Part shown: positions 1 to 8,309 of the stretch, piece by piece
Layout: each line of letters begins with the position of its first letter
Position numbering within the stretch: position 1 is the stretch's first letter
Assembly (NCBI GenBank): GCA_964510235.1
Contig: CAZEBF010000008.1
Location: 1-37,250 of the forward strand
From: CAYUUR01 sp964510235
Lineage (GTDB): Bacteria > Patescibacteriota > Saccharimonadia > Saccharimonadales > CAYUUR01
Reading direction: 5' to 3'
Length of the DNA: 37,250 bases
Program-made: the position numbers and the translations under genes
The notes under the pieces: generated by a model
Seen by the model: the letters and a program-made list of their open reading frames with translations, nothing else
Databases searched by the model: none
What the model was told of the DNA's origin: nothing

Positions 1-1406
1 GTGGTAGAGAGCGTGGTGCCGGAGGGAGAAACAATGGTGACGTATTCATTAGAGTCAGTGTTGAGGATGGAGGTGACGTTAGCTTGTTGAGAGTCTGGGA
101 TAGCATCGTTGTTGGCGTCACCATTGTTGGGGGCGGCTTGTTCTTCTGTGTTGGGGGTGCCGTCTGAGTCTTGATCAGAGTTGAGGAAGGCGGCGATGCC
201 AACACGTGGACTGCCACCTACCTGATCGAAGCTGCCGCCAGCGTAGAGAGTACCGTTTGAGCTGAATGCGAGTGCGTGCACAGTGTATTGACTTTCTTCT
301 GTAGTGATATTTGGGTTAAATGTTGTAAGTTCGTTTGTAGCAAGGTTGATCTCGGCTAGCTCATTGCGAGTTGTACCATCGACTGACGAGAAGCCGCCGC
401 CAACAAAAAGCGACTCTGTGATCTCGTTGTACTTCAGAGCATAAACGAAACCGTTGACTGACACATCAAGTGGCAGCGCATCCCCCGTTGTCTTGCTGAC
501 AGCTGCTAGATTCTGTCGTTCTATGGTTCCATTCACCCTATTGAGCTTGCCGCCAGCATAGACAGCATCATCAGATACCGCAACAGAATACACAGTACTG
601 CACGCACTTGGCGCTGATGTGGTATCTCGTATATTGGGATTGAAATTCATATCAAGCGCTCCTGTAGTCGCATCTACCCTGGCTAAGCCTCGACGATGCG
701 TACTACCAGGACCAAAGCCAAACACATGTCCGGCAACATACAGCTGATTATCTTCTGTGTCGTAATGGAGCGCATACACCGTATCTCCCCCATCATAACA
801 GTCATAGGAATTTACAACTGCGTCAAATGAGGTCACTTCTCCTGTAGTTGCATCAAACGCAGCAAGGTCCGTACGGTCTACATTACCGTTAACCACTGAA
901 AAACCACCACCAGCGTAAACAAGTCCTGCCTCTTCATTGAGCTCTAGCGTATTTACGACCCCAGCTTCACCAATATAAACATTTGGGTTGAAAGCCGTTG
1001 CGACACCGTTAATAGCCGAGAATGCAGCTACGCCATTACGAGTAGTGGCGCCGTTGACAGTCGAAAATAAGCCACCAGCATAAATCGTAGCGTCGTCTGA
1101 TGAAATAGCTATTGCCGTTACTTGAGAATCTACATTAGGATTAAAATCTGGATCGATCGTGTTATCGGGTAGTATTTTAGCAATCCTGTTGCGCGCTACC
1201 CCGCCGATTTGAGTAAAACTGCCGCCAACATACACCGCTCCGTCAGAAGCTACGTCTATCGCATGGATCTCGCCATTTGCCTGCGGGAAGTCGGCAACTG
1301 GCACACTGGAGAAAGCGGCGAAAACAGCGGTTGGTGAGATCAGAAAGGTCAGACTGCTAGTAAGTAGGAGGGATGCGACGAGGAGGCGCTTTGTTTTGCT
1401 CATCAT
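1..1406 (-). CDS. Secreted DUF5122-like beta-propeller protein, 3' end outside window
   Basis: I read this partial gene directly from the minus strand: it opens with ATGATGAGC at 1406 and stays open to the window edge, about 468 residues. An N-terminal signal peptide (cleavage after about VFA) is followed by seven blade-like repeats, each with a GG-x-F type core (for example VYVGGSF, VYAGGGF, LYAGGSF), then an acidic DxDxDG linker and the start of a choice-of-anchor U-like domain (EYVTIVSPSGT). It is a paralogue of the upstream gene at 1403-3250, whose TGA overlaps its ATG (ATGA), so the two are co-transcribed and probably translationally coupled. Two cysteines (SYDCYD and PSACST) match cysteine positions in the paralogue. 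The C-terminal anchor lies beyond the window. The role is probably surface adhesion or ligand binding, inferred only. Confidence 0.85.
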   Translation of the reverse strand, partial: MMSKTKRLLVASLLLTSSLTFLISPTAVFAAFSSVPVADFPQANGEIHAIDVASDGAVYVGGSFTQIGGVARNRIAKILPDNTIDPDFNPNVDSQVTAIAISSDDATIYAGGLFSTVNGATTRNGVAAFSAINGVATAFNPNVYIGEAGVVNTLELNEEAGLVYAGGGFSVVNGNVDRTDLAAFDATTGEVTSFDAVVNSYDCYDGGDTVYALHYDTEDNQLYVAGHVFGFGPGSTHRRGLARVDATTGALDMNFNPNIRDTTSAPSACSTVYSVAVSDDAVYAGGKLNRVNGTIERQNLAAVSKTTGDALPLDVSVNGFVYALKYNEITESLFVGGGFSSVDGTTRNELAEINLATNELTTFNPNITTEESQYTVHALAFSSNGTLYAGGSFDQVGGSPRVGIAAFLNSDQDSDGTPNTEEQAAPNNGDANNDAIPDSQQANVTSILNTDSNEYVTIVSPSGTTLST

Positions 1407-3250
1407 ATATATACCTTTCTGGCCTTGTAGAGTCCTGCTGTCATGAGAATTGTGGCGACGAGGAGGCTGAGGCGGGTGCTTGAACCGGTGTCAGCGAGAG
1501 CTCCCGCGTCTGAGGTGGCGAGTGATACGGGGTCAGCAATTTGGCCGTTTGTCGTGCCATCGAGGTCGTAGGTGCCGCCATCGGTAAGGGAGTAGCTGAG
1601 TTTGAGGGTTGGTTGTGTGTCTATCGTTTCGCTGGTTACGCTAGCGCCTTCTAGGTCTTGGTAGGTTTGGGTACTTGGGAAGTATTTCTTAGGGATTAGG
1701 GTGGTAGGGTCGAGGTTGTCTGGGTTGGGATAGAAGATTTCAATCGGGATGGTGTCTCCTGGAGTAACACCAGAGACTGTGAAGCCAGTGAGACCAAACA
1801 GATGGGTGAAGCCATCTTCAGTGGGAGCGGCTTCTGCAGTAGTGGTAGAGATGGTGGTGCCGGAGGGAGCAACAATGGTGACGTATTCATTAGTGTCTTC
1901 ATTGAGGAGTGAGGTTACGTGCGATTGCTCGGCATCGGGCGTACCATCATTATTACCGTCGCCGGAGTTGGGGGCGGTGTTTTCGGTTTCGGATGAGATA
2001 CCGTCATTGTCTGAGTCAGGATTGAGGAAGGCAGCCAGGCCAGTGCGGGCACTGCCACCAACTTGATCAAAGCTGCCACCAGCATACAGTGTGCCATTTG
2101 CACTCAACGCAAGAGCATGCACGGTTAAGGGAGTTTCTTCTGTGGTGATGTTTGGATTGAAGTCGGTGACTTGATTCGTAGCAAGGTTAATCTCGGCTAG
2201 TTCGTTGCGAGTGATAGCGTTGACAACAGAGAAGCCGCCACCAATGAAAAGGCTGTTCTGTGCTGGATCATGAAGCAAGCTAAAGACAGTGCCGTTAACA
2301 GGAATATTCATATTTGTTGCAATTCCTGTCGCGCTATCTACGGCCGCAAAGTTTGTCCGATCTGCAGCGCCGCCATTTACAGCATCAAAATAGCCACCAG
2401 CGTATATAACATCTCCTACCCTAGCAATACTGTAGACGTAAGCACACTGTTGCTCATCAGATGTAAAGTTTGGGTTAAATGTATTGTCTAACGCGCCAGT
2501 GATTGGGTCTACAAGTGCAAGCCCCCGCCTATTTGTTTCCCCAAATCTTCCGTAGTGTCCAGCAACGTATAGTTCACCAGTATCGCTGTTGTAGTCAAGA
2601 TCGTATACGGTCTTTGAAATACATGCAAAGTTACTAATTTCGGCATCAAAGGCAGTAACTGCCCCTGTAGAATCGTTAAAGGCAGCAAGGTCAGTACGAA
2701 CGACATCCTCATTTACCGCAGAGAAACCCCCACCAACATACACAAGTTCATCATCCTCGTTCAGCTCTATAGTGTGAACAGTCCCGTTAGTATTTGGATT
2801 GAAAGCTGTTGCCGTTGCGGTCTCTGTGCTGACTGATGCAATATTGTTGCGGGTTGTGTCGCTGTTTATTCGGCCAAAAGTACCGCCAACGTACAGCATC
2901 TGTTCATCTTCTGATAGCGCCAAAGCCCGTACTTCTACAAGGTCATCACCTACTTCCGGCAGTATGTTGGTGTTAAAATTCGGATCAACAGTATTGTCCG
3001 GCAAAATCCTTGCTAAACCAGTGCGAGAAACACCACCAATACTGTAGAAGTTTCCTCCGACATACACTGAACCGTCAGACGCTGTTTCGATAGCATATAC
3101 AGTTCCTGTAACTTGCGGAAAGTCGGCAATTGGCGAGGATGAGAGTTCGGCGTTAGCTTTTTGCATACCGGTGACGGCAAATATGCTAGCGAATAAAGCT
3201 ATTGCCAGTAGTAAACTTAGATATCGTTGTATTTGTCTTGTAATGCCCAT
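1403..3250 (-). CDS. Sortase-anchored surface protein: DUF5122-like propeller plus choice-of-anchor U-like domain
   Basis: This is a complete 615-residue exported protein. Residues 1-34 form a signal peptide (cleavage near KANA). Seven repeats with a YVGG-x-F type core follow (VYVGGNF, LYVGGTF, VYVGGGF, LYVAGHY, IYAGGYF, LFIGGGF, LYAGGSF), suggesting a seven-bladed DUF5122/delta-60-type beta-propeller over about residues 40-400. A thrombospondin-3-like acidic linker (DSDNDG, then DGNNDG) lies near 408-440. Next is a domain resembling choice-of-anchor U (NEYVTIVAPSGT, GFTVSGVTPGDT, TDGGTYDLDG). The C terminus is a cell-wall sorting signal: LADTG at about 585-589, a hydrophobic stretch, then KARK. 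LAxTG is the motif of class E sortases. No sortase gene is in this window. Function is unknown; adhesion to a host or surface glycan is an inference. Confidence 0.85.
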   Translation of the reverse strand: MGITRQIQRYLSLLLAIALFASIFAVTGMQKANAELSSSPIADFPQVTGTVYAIETASDGSVYVGGNFYSIGGVSRTGLARILPDNTVDPNFNTNILPEVGDDLVEVRALALSEDEQMLYVGGTFGRINSDTTRNNIASVSTETATATAFNPNTNGTVHTIELNEDDELVYVGGGFSAVNEDVVRTDLAAFNDSTGAVTAFDAEISNFACISKTVYDLDYNSDTGELYVAGHYGRFGETNRRGLALVDPITGALDNTFNPNFTSDEQQCAYVYSIARVGDVIYAGGYFDAVNGGAADRTNFAAVDSATGIATNMNIPVNGTVFSLLHDPAQNSLFIGGGFSVVNAITRNELAEINLATNQVTDFNPNITTEETPLTVHALALSANGTLYAGGSFDQVGGSARTGLAAFLNPDSDNDGISSETENTAPNSGDGNNDGTPDAEQSHVTSLLNEDTNEYVTIVAPSGTTISTTTAEAAPTEDGFTHLFGLTGFTVSGVTPGDTIPIEIFYPNPDNLDPTTLIPKKYFPSTQTYQDLEGASVTSETIDTQPTLKLSYSLTDGGTYDLDGTTNGQIADPVSLATSDAGALADTGSSTRLSLLVATILMTAGLYKARKVYI

Positions 3251-3275
3251 TCTGCCTCTGTAAACGTATGCAGTA

Positions 3276-3305
3276 ATTATAGCATAAGCGCTAAATAACC
3301 GTAAA
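3276..3305 (-). promoter_or_regulatory. Promoter of the tandem propeller genes
   Basis: On the minus strand a perfect TATAAT sits at 3281-3276 preceded by TGC (an extended -10), with a weak TTTACG -35 about 18 bases upstream. The sequence just before the -10 reads CGCTTATGC, part of a motif shared with the promoters near 13216 and 17812. The start codon at 3250 lies about 19 bases after the expected transcription start. Confidence 0.6.
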
Positions 3306-3319
3306 CGAGCTACGAGTGT

Positions 3320-4441
3320 CTATTCCCAGCGGAAGACGCGGAAGGCAATGATGTAGATGACCAAAGTCCAGGCAGCCATGATGCCAATTTGCGGGCCTAG
3401 GTCAATGAGCGAGGCATTCTCAGTAATGATGAGGCGAATTGAATCGATGACTGGAGTGAGTGGAATGAATTTGGTGATGGCTTGCAGAAATGCTGGCATT
3501 AGGAACGTCGGAAAGAAGACACCACTCAGGAACATCATCGGTAAAGTTACCAATTGCGCTAACGGCGCGGCTTGGTTTTCATTCTTAGCCCAACCACCAA
3601 GTGCCAAACCTATACCAAATAGCATGACGGTGCCAAGCAGCACGACGAAGGCGAGGTTGAAGTAACTGCCACGCATGTTGAGATCAAAGAATAGCACCGC
3701 TGTGGAATACATAAGTACCAGCGCTAACAATCCTACGATTGAATTTGAAATCACGTTACCGGTGAAGTATTGCCAGACTTTGAGGGTAGTCATGTGGTAA
3801 CGACGCAGCACACCACGCTGCTTGAGCCGTGGGAAGACAGTAGTCGGACCAAAAATACCAAGGCTCAACAGCGTAAAGCCAAGGATTCCAGAGAATGTAT
3901 AGTCAAACTGACTCAAGCCTTTGGTGGCTGTTGATTCCGTCTTAACGGTAAACGGTTCTGCAGCAGGTGCTACAAACTCTTTATTGACTCCAGCAAACAC
4001 CTCTTGCAGCACAGTACCCAATGTCCGGCCAGCCGTTTCATTACTTTGGTCATATAGTACGGTTGCCTGCCCTGTTGGGTACTGTTTGGCTGGATCGATT
4101 TGCCCAAAGTCAGCCGGTAGTACAATGGTGGCTTCGAGTTGGCCGCGGTTCATCTTTTCTTTGGCTTGATCAATTGTCGAGACGCCTTCTTCTACCTCAA
4201 AAACACTATTATTTTTGATTTCTTCTGCAAACTTAGTGGCAAATTCGCTTTGAGACTGGTTAATCAGTGCCACACGGAATGAAATATCATCGTTACCACG
4301 GAATATCGAACCAAAGATAAACAAGAAGATCAACGGGAAGACAAAGACAAAAAAGATAGCCACTTTGTCGCGGAACAATCGCTTGACGTCAATCCGAACA
4401 AAAGTAGAAATCGGCAATATGGCTTTGCGTAGTTTATCCAT
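3320..4441 (-). CDS. ABC-2 type transporter permease
   Basis: This 373-residue membrane protein has the ABC-2 permease layout: a first membrane segment near residues 29-48 (rich in F, V, I), an extracytoplasmic domain of about 130 residues, then a block of about five segments from about 185 to the C terminus. The PxxxxSGVFFP-like stretch near residue 300 is typical of the family. Its ATG overlaps the TAA of the ATPase at 4441-5199 by one base (TAATG), so the two subunits are coupled. The family exports drugs, lipids, polysaccharides or peptides; nothing here identifies the substrate. The large external loop resembles YhgE/Pip and drug-exporter permeases more than polysaccharide ones. Confidence 0.9.
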   Translation of the reverse strand: MDKLRKAILPISTFVRIDVKRLFRDKVAIFFVFVFPLIFLFIFGSIFRGNDDISFRVALINQSQSEFATKFAEEIKNNSVFEVEEGVSTIDQAKEKMNRGQLEATIVLPADFGQIDPAKQYPTGQATVLYDQSNETAGRTLGTVLQEVFAGVNKEFVAPAAEPFTVKTESTATKGLSQFDYTFSGILGFTLLSLGIFGPTTVFPRLKQRGVLRRYHMTTLKVWQYFTGNVISNSIVGLLALVLMYSTAVLFFDLNMRGSYFNLAFVVLLGTVMLFGIGLALGGWAKNENQAAPLAQLVTLPMMFLSGVFFPTFLMPAFLQAITKFIPLTPVIDSIRLIITENASLIDLGPQIGIMAAWTLVIYIIAFRVFRWE

Positions 4442-5199
4442 TATTCTCTCAGTTCCTTTCCAGTCAGGTCTATAAAGACATCTTCTAGGTCGGCCTGCTC
4501 AACATGCTGAGACTTCTTGAAACCGCGTTTGAGTAAAGCCTTAACTAGATTCTTTGGTGTGTCGAGCGCAATGATTATGCCGTTATCCATAATGGCCACT
4601 CGGTCACATAGTAGCTGTGCTTCCTCCATGTAGTGAGTTGTCAGAATGACCGTTACGCCGCGGTCACGGACTTCGCGTACCAAATCCCAAAGATTGCGAC
4701 GTGCCTGTGGATCAAGACCAGTGGTTGGTTCATCAAGAAAAAACACTTTTGGGCTATGTACTAATGCTGCGGCAATGCTAAATCGTTGCTGCTGCCCACC
4801 AGAGAGATTCTCGACATAACTATTTGCTTTGTCGAGTAGTTGCACGTCTTCAAGAAACTTCTTGGGATTGACCTTCTCGCCGTAGGTTGCCGAGAAGAAC
4901 TCTATCAGCTCACTCAGCTTGGTCTTTTCTTCAAATGCCGGGCTCTGCGGTTGTACACCGATCATGGCCTTGATCTTGTCTTGATTAGTAGCTACATCAA
5001 GACCAGCGATACTTGCCGAGCCGCCATCGATTGGCCGAAGCGTTTCGAGCATTTCTAGGGTCGTGGTCTTGCCAGCACCATTTGGACCCAAGATACCGAA
5101 TATCTCGCCCTTCTCTACTGAAAAGCTGACGTCTTTGACTACGGCTTTCTTGCCATAGACCTTACGGAGCTCTTTGACCTCTACTATTGTCTTCCCCAT
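4441..5199 (-). CDS. ABC transporter ATP-binding protein
   Basis: This 252-residue cytoplasmic ATPase powers the permease at 3320-4441. All nucleotide-binding motifs are visible: Walker A GPNGAGKTT at 38-46, signature LSGGQQQR at 132-139, Walker B FFLDEP at about 153-158, and the switch histidine in TTHYMEE at about 189. Length and sequence suit the CcmA/DrrA-type ATPases that pair with ABC-2 permeases. The start is placed at the ATG at 5199, nine bases after a TATACT box, so the mRNA probably has almost no leader and there is no Shine-Dalgarno sequence. Confidence 0.95.
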   Translation of the reverse strand: MGKTIVEVKELRKVYGKKAVVKDVSFSVEKGEIFGILGPNGAGKTTTLEMLETLRPIDGGSASIAGLDVATNQDKIKAMIGVQPQSPAFEEKTKLSELIEFFSATYGEKVNPKKFLEDVQLLDKANSYVENLSGGQQQRFSIAAALVHSPKVFFLDEPTTGLDPQARRNLWDLVREVRDRGVTVILTTHYMEEAQLLCDRVAIMDNGIIIALDTPKNLVKALLKRGFKKSQHVEQADLEDVFIDLTGKELRE

Positions 5200-5206
5200 T
5201 TGAACT

Positions 5207-5229
5207 CAAGTATACACTTGTTTAAACAA
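5207..5229 (-). promoter_or_regulatory. Near-leaderless promoter with two palindromes (ABC operon)
   Basis: TATACT (-10) lies at 5214-5209 on the minus strand. It sits inside a CAAGT-ATAC-ACTTG dyad (5207-5220), which abuts a perfect 12-base palindrome TTGTTTAAACAA (5218-5229). The paired palindromes over and just upstream of the -10 look like binding sites for a dimeric repressor. That is inference; no regulator gene lies beside the operon. Confidence 0.5.
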
Positions 5230-5231
5230 AG

Positions 5232-5259
5232 AAAAAACACCCTTTTCATGGGGTGTTTT
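5232..5259 (-). terminator. Rho-independent terminator after the 66-residue gene
   Basis: Read on the minus strand, AAAACACCC and GGGTGTTTT form a 9-base-pair stem with an 8-base loop, running into a T-rich tail. It lies 22 bases after the stop of the gene at 5282-5482. Confidence 0.85.
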
Positions 5260-5281
5260 CCCTAAAGAACGATCTAAGTAC

Positions 5282-5482
5282 TTAGGCGCCTTTTTTGATA
5301 GTCAAGAAACCGTTACGTGGGTTTTCGTTGACTGAGTAACCTGCAGGAAGGTCAGTTCCTTCTGGTCGCTCGTCTTTACTGAAGTAATAGATGCGTTGTA
5401 CTTTTCCACCACGTAGAGTTACTTCTTTGCTGTTAAGGAAGTAGGTCACTCCTTTAGAGTTTGTGTGCTTGTATGCTGCCAT
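5282..5482 (-). CDS. Small conserved-looking protein, function unknown
   Basis: This is a 66-residue basic protein with no signal peptide or membrane segment, so probably cytoplasmic. The sequence (SKGVTYFLNSKEVTLRGG, then IYYFSK, then LPAGY and NPRNGFLTIKK) looks like a small beta-rich domain. From memory it resembles short proteins widespread in Patescibacteria, but I can name no family or function. It is a stand-alone transcription unit with a perfect TTGACA -35, an AGAGAGGG purine stretch about 12 bases before the ATG and its own terminator (5232-5259). This suggests good expression. Confidence 0.8.
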   Translation of the reverse strand: MAAYKHTNSKGVTYFLNSKEVTLRGGKVQRIYYFSKDERPEGTDLPAGYSVNENPRNGFLTIKKGA

Positions 5483-5525
5483 AATGACAATCTTTCCCTC
5501 TCTTATAACTTAGTAATGTACCCCT

Positions 5526-5555
5526 AACATACTCTGCTGGCTTTTGGGTTGTCAA
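5526..5555 (-). promoter_or_regulatory. Promoter of the 66-residue gene
   Basis: On the minus strand, TTGACA (5555-5550) and TATGTT (5531-5526) are separated by 18 bases. The expected start near 5519 gives a leader of about 36 bases that carries a purine-rich ribosome-binding site. Confidence 0.6.
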
Positions 5556-5631
5556 CAGTTTTATGGAGGTGGACAGTGAAGATAACAACAGTTAACAGGG
5601 GGTAGTATCGTGTAGATTCTTCGTTTTGATG

Positions 5632-5661
5632 TTGCATAAGCGTAAGCGTTTGAGCTACACT
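5632..5661 (+). promoter_or_regulatory. Promoter of the 194-residue membrane protein gene
   Basis: TTGCAT (5632-5637) and TACACT (5656-5661) are spaced by 18 bases. The spacer holds AAGCGTAAGC, a 10-mer that recurs at 13221-13230 in another promoter. An AAAGGTGG ribosome-binding site follows near 5687, about 10 bases before the ATG at 5705. Confidence 0.5.
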
Positions 5662-5704
5662 AGAATTCGTAACAAGTTTAAAAGATAAAGGTGGTTAAAC
5701 CCAT

Positions 5705-6289
5705 ATGGATATTTCAGTGAATGGCGGCCGACCTGCTCAGTCCGCAAGTCCATCCCCAGCCCACAATGGCGCTGGCAAACCAAAGAAAAAAACTCTCAAG
5801 AGCTTGAGTATAATGTCAGTTGCATTGCTGTTCTCTATAGCAATTCTTGTGCTGGCACTGTCTGCGCTTCTAGCGTTTGGCAAAGATAACAGCCGTGAGA
5901 ACCGCTGGGTTAACGAGGAAAAACTGCAGGCAGTATTCCTTAACGGCGGTCAGGTCTATTTCGGCAACATTACCACACTAAATGACGACTACATTCGCAT
6001 GAATAATATCTATTACTTGCGAGTTAACCAGCAAGTACAACCAGGTGACAATAAGAACCAACAAGCGGAACAAGATATCTCTCTTGTAAAACTCGGTTGT
6101 GAGCTACATGGTCCAGAAGATCAAATGATTATCTCTAAAGAGCAAGTCATCTTCTGGGAGAATCTGAAGTCAGATGGTCAAGTTGCCGAGGCAGTTGCCC
6201 AGTACGTCGAACAGAACCCAGATGGTCAGAAGTGTGAAACTGAAGCAGCGAACACTAATACGACTACCGAGAAAAAAGACCAAAACTAG
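5705..6289 (+). CDS. Single-pass membrane protein, function unknown
   Basis: The 194-residue protein has a proline/serine-rich N terminus and a KPKKK basic patch, then one membrane helix at about 34-58, and an external domain. The motif QAVFLNGGQVYFGNI after the helix looks like the start of a small beta domain. The C terminus is a low-complexity threonine/asparagine/lysine tail. The basic patch before the helix predicts an N-in, C-out orientation. It has its own promoter, an AAAGGTGG ribosome-binding site and a terminator at 6308-6341. I do not recognise a named family; from memory similar proteins occur across Saccharibacteria. Confidence 0.8.
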   Translation: MDISVNGGRPAQSASPSPAHNGAGKPKKKTLKSLSIMSVALLFSIAILVLALSALLAFGKDNSRENRWVNEEKLQAVFLNGGQVYFGNITTLNDDYIRMNNIYYLRVNQQVQPGDNKNQQAEQDISLVKLGCELHGPEDQMIISKEQVIFWENLKSDGQVAEAVAQYVEQNPDGQKCETEAANTNTTTEKKDQN

Positions 6290-6307
6290 TACTAGGTCTT
6301 CTACTAT

Positions 6308-6341
6308 AAAAAACTCCCGCGCGTATGCATGGGAGTTTTTT
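6308..6341. terminator. Bidirectional terminator between convergent genes
   Basis: AAAAAACTCCC (6308-6318) pairs with GGGAGTTTTTT (6331-6341) around a 12-base loop. The A and T runs on both sides let it work for the plus gene ending at 6289 and the minus gene ending at 6358. Confidence 0.9.
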
Positions 6342-6357
6342 ATATCTACTATAGATG

Positions 6358-6963
6358 TTATATTTGTGAACGCATCCACCACTCTGACCCCCAGCGGAAG
6401 ACAAAGAGTAGTGCAAAGAAGCCAGTCGCAACCAGACTCCAGCCAGCCAAGTCGGCAGACCAACGAGGTGATACGAAGTCAAACTTATACAATACGTCTG
6501 GAATGGTCTGCTCTTTTACACCGTTACGTGAGACATACTCCTGGATACACGGAATGCGGCCACTACCTGACAAGCCAGCTGGGAAACGGCGCTCGCAAAA
6601 GGCCTGAGCGTTGGTGTAAATTGCCTGGTTAGCCTTAGAAACACGAGTTTTCTCGGCTGCCACTAGCCTCTCATAGCGATATTTGAGCTGAATTGGCGGA
6701 TAAATACCATTGCTGTTGGCGGTTAGGTCGGTATTCATATGGCCATGAACATACTCGCGCAATTCTCGCAGGGCTAGTTCTGTGTCACCTTCTTCTTTAT
6801 CGGCTACATAGACTGCTTCACGGAGTTCCAACATACGAATGTTGTTCTGGCGGAGCGCACCGACACTTATAACTGCAAAAACTACCGCCAAGGCCAAAAA
6901 GAACCACGGACTGATTGGTTCGAGACGGCGATGAACATAGCGTAAGTGACGACGATTAACCAT
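6358..6963 (-). CDS. Two-helix membrane protein, function unknown
   Basis: This 201-residue protein has one hydrophobic segment at about 19-37 and a second at about 172-192, with a mostly alpha-helical domain of about 130 residues between them. That domain is probably outside the cell, because arginine-rich ends flank the helices. Motifs include ALRELREYVHGHMNT and an isolated cysteine pair (FCERRF, then IPCIQEY) that could form a disulfide. I recall similar proteins in Saccharibacteria but no function. It is transcribed divergently from the MurC-like gene across a 53-base gap and ends at the shared terminator at 6308-6341. Confidence 0.8.
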   Translation of the reverse strand: MVNRRHLRYVHRRLEPISPWFFLALAVVFAVISVGALRQNNIRMLELREAVYVADKEEGDTELALRELREYVHGHMNTDLTANSNGIYPPIQLKYRYERLVAAEKTRVSKANQAIYTNAQAFCERRFPAGLSGSGRIPCIQEYVSRNGVKEQTIPDVLYKFDFVSPRWSADLAGWSLVATGFFALLFVFRWGSEWWMRSQI

Positions 6964-7001
6964 AAGCTTATACCTATTGTACCTGAATTTGCTCGTATCA
7001 A

Positions 7002-7010
7002 TGCTAGACT
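7002..7010 (+). promoter_or_regulatory. Extended -10, leaderless promoter of the MurC-like gene
   Basis: TGCTAGACT ends six bases before the ATG at 7017, which puts the expected transcription start on the A of the start codon. No Shine-Dalgarno sequence and no convincing -35 are present. Confidence 0.55.
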
Positions 7011-7016
7011 AATGCT

Positions 7017-8309
7017 ATGCATATTTACTTCTCTGGTATTGGCGGTACGGCAATTGGTCCGCTAGCCCTCATCGCCCAGCAGGCAGGCTATACAGTTAGC
7101 GGCTCCGACAAACAACATTCACAGTATATTGACTACCTACAACACCACGGCATTGCAACGATTACCATCGGGCAAAAGGCTGAGGATATCGCTGCAGTAC
7201 ACGCCAAGCAGCCAATTGATTGGGTGATTTACTCTTCAGCAGTGGCTATAGAAAACCCTGACCACCCAGAATTACTGTTTGCACGACAAAACGATATACG
7301 GCTATCAAAACGTGATGAGTTGCTCAACGAGATCATCAAAGACAAGCACCTCAAACTGATTGCTATAGCCGGTACCCACGGCAAAACAACCACAACGGCC
7401 ATGATGATCTGGCTACTCAAAGAACTGGGAATTCCTGTCAGCTATTCTGTTGGTGCTAAGATATCCTTTGGCGAGATGGGCCATTTTGATCCAACGAGCG
7501 AATATTTTGTATATGAATGTGACGAGTATGATCACAACTTTTTGGCTTTTCACCCCTACCTGAGTTTGATTACTGGCGTTGACTGGGATCACGCCGATAT
7601 TTACCCAACTCGTAAAGAATATGAGGCAGCTTTTGTTACTTTTGTTGGCCAGTCGCACCGCACCATCGTGTGGGACGAAGACGCCAGCAAGCTGAGTCTG
7701 GCAGAAGACCATCAAACCACTGTCATGAAGAATGCTGATGAAGCCACTACTTCATTATCGTTACCGGGCCGGGTTAACCGCCAGGATGCCTGGCAGGTGA
7801 TTGCGGCTCTACAATACATCCAACAAACACCACTGGCCGAGGCGGTCGAGATTATGAATCGTTTTCCAGGAGTTGCCCGCCGTTTCGAGCAAATTGTGCC
7901 TGGTATTTTCAGTGATTACGCGCACACACCCGAGAAAATCCGGGGCGCACTACAAATGGCCCAAGAAGTAGCTGGAGATAAAGTGGTGGTGGTCTATGAA
8001 GGTTTGCACAATACACGCCAGCACTTTATCAAAGATGATCTTGAGCACTTGTTCGATGACGTTAAACACATGTATGTTGTGCCGAGTTACCTGGCCCGTG
8101 AGGACGAGTCACTGAAACTACTTGCCCCAGCAGATCTGATTCAGCTCATGAGCAAACCCGATTCCGCTACCGCTAGTCAGTGTGATGTCACTTTGAAAAC
8201 AGCCATTGAGCAGCATGTTGCCAGTGGTGATACCGTGTTATGTCTCAGCGCAGGTGGCGGTGGTAGTCTGGATGAATGGCTCCGCCAAGAATTTTTGCCT
8301 AGGAAATAA
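7017..8309 (+). CDS. murC: Mur ligase family protein, probably UDP-N-acetylmuramate--L-alanine ligase
   Basis: The enzyme would add L-alanine to UDP-MurNAc in the cytoplasm, the first peptide step of peptidoglycan synthesis. The 430 residues follow the Mur ligase order: an N-terminal Rossmann-like domain with the GIGGTAIGPLA motif (MurC and Mpl type), the ATP loop GTHGKTTTT at 119-127, the central-domain YECDEYD and DWDHADIYPT motifs, and a C-terminal domain containing DYAHTPEKI. It is slightly shorter than typical MurC (about 450-490). The related Mpl ligase is the main alternative. It is isolated from other cell-wall genes, and its 3' end overlaps the convergent tsaC gene by 11 bases. Confidence 0.85.
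   Translation: MHIYFSGIGGTAIGPLALIAQQAGYTVSGSDKQHSQYIDYLQHHGIATITIGQKAEDIAAVHAKQPIDWVIYSSAVAIENPDHPELLFARQNDIRLSKRDELLNEIIKDKHLKLIAIAGTHGKTTTTAMMIWLLKELGIPVSYSVGAKISFGEMGHFDPTSEYFVYECDEYDHNFLAFHPYLSLITGVDWDHADIYPTRKEYEAAFVTFVGQSHRTIVWDEDASKLSLAEDHQTTVMKNADEATTSLSLPGRVNRQDAWQVIAALQYIQQTPLAEAVEIMNRFPGVARRFEQIVPGIFSDYAHTPEKIRGALQMAQEVAGDKVVVVYEGLHNTRQHFIKDDLEHLFDDVKHMYVVPSYLAREDESLKLLAPADLIQLMSKPDSATASQCDVTLKTAIEQHVASGDTVLCLSAGGGGSLDEWLRQEFLPRK

Noticed and set aside
1749..3047. Plus-strand ORFs opposite the propeller genes
   Set aside because: They mirror the repeats of the minus-strand gene and have no ribosome-binding site or recognisable protein.
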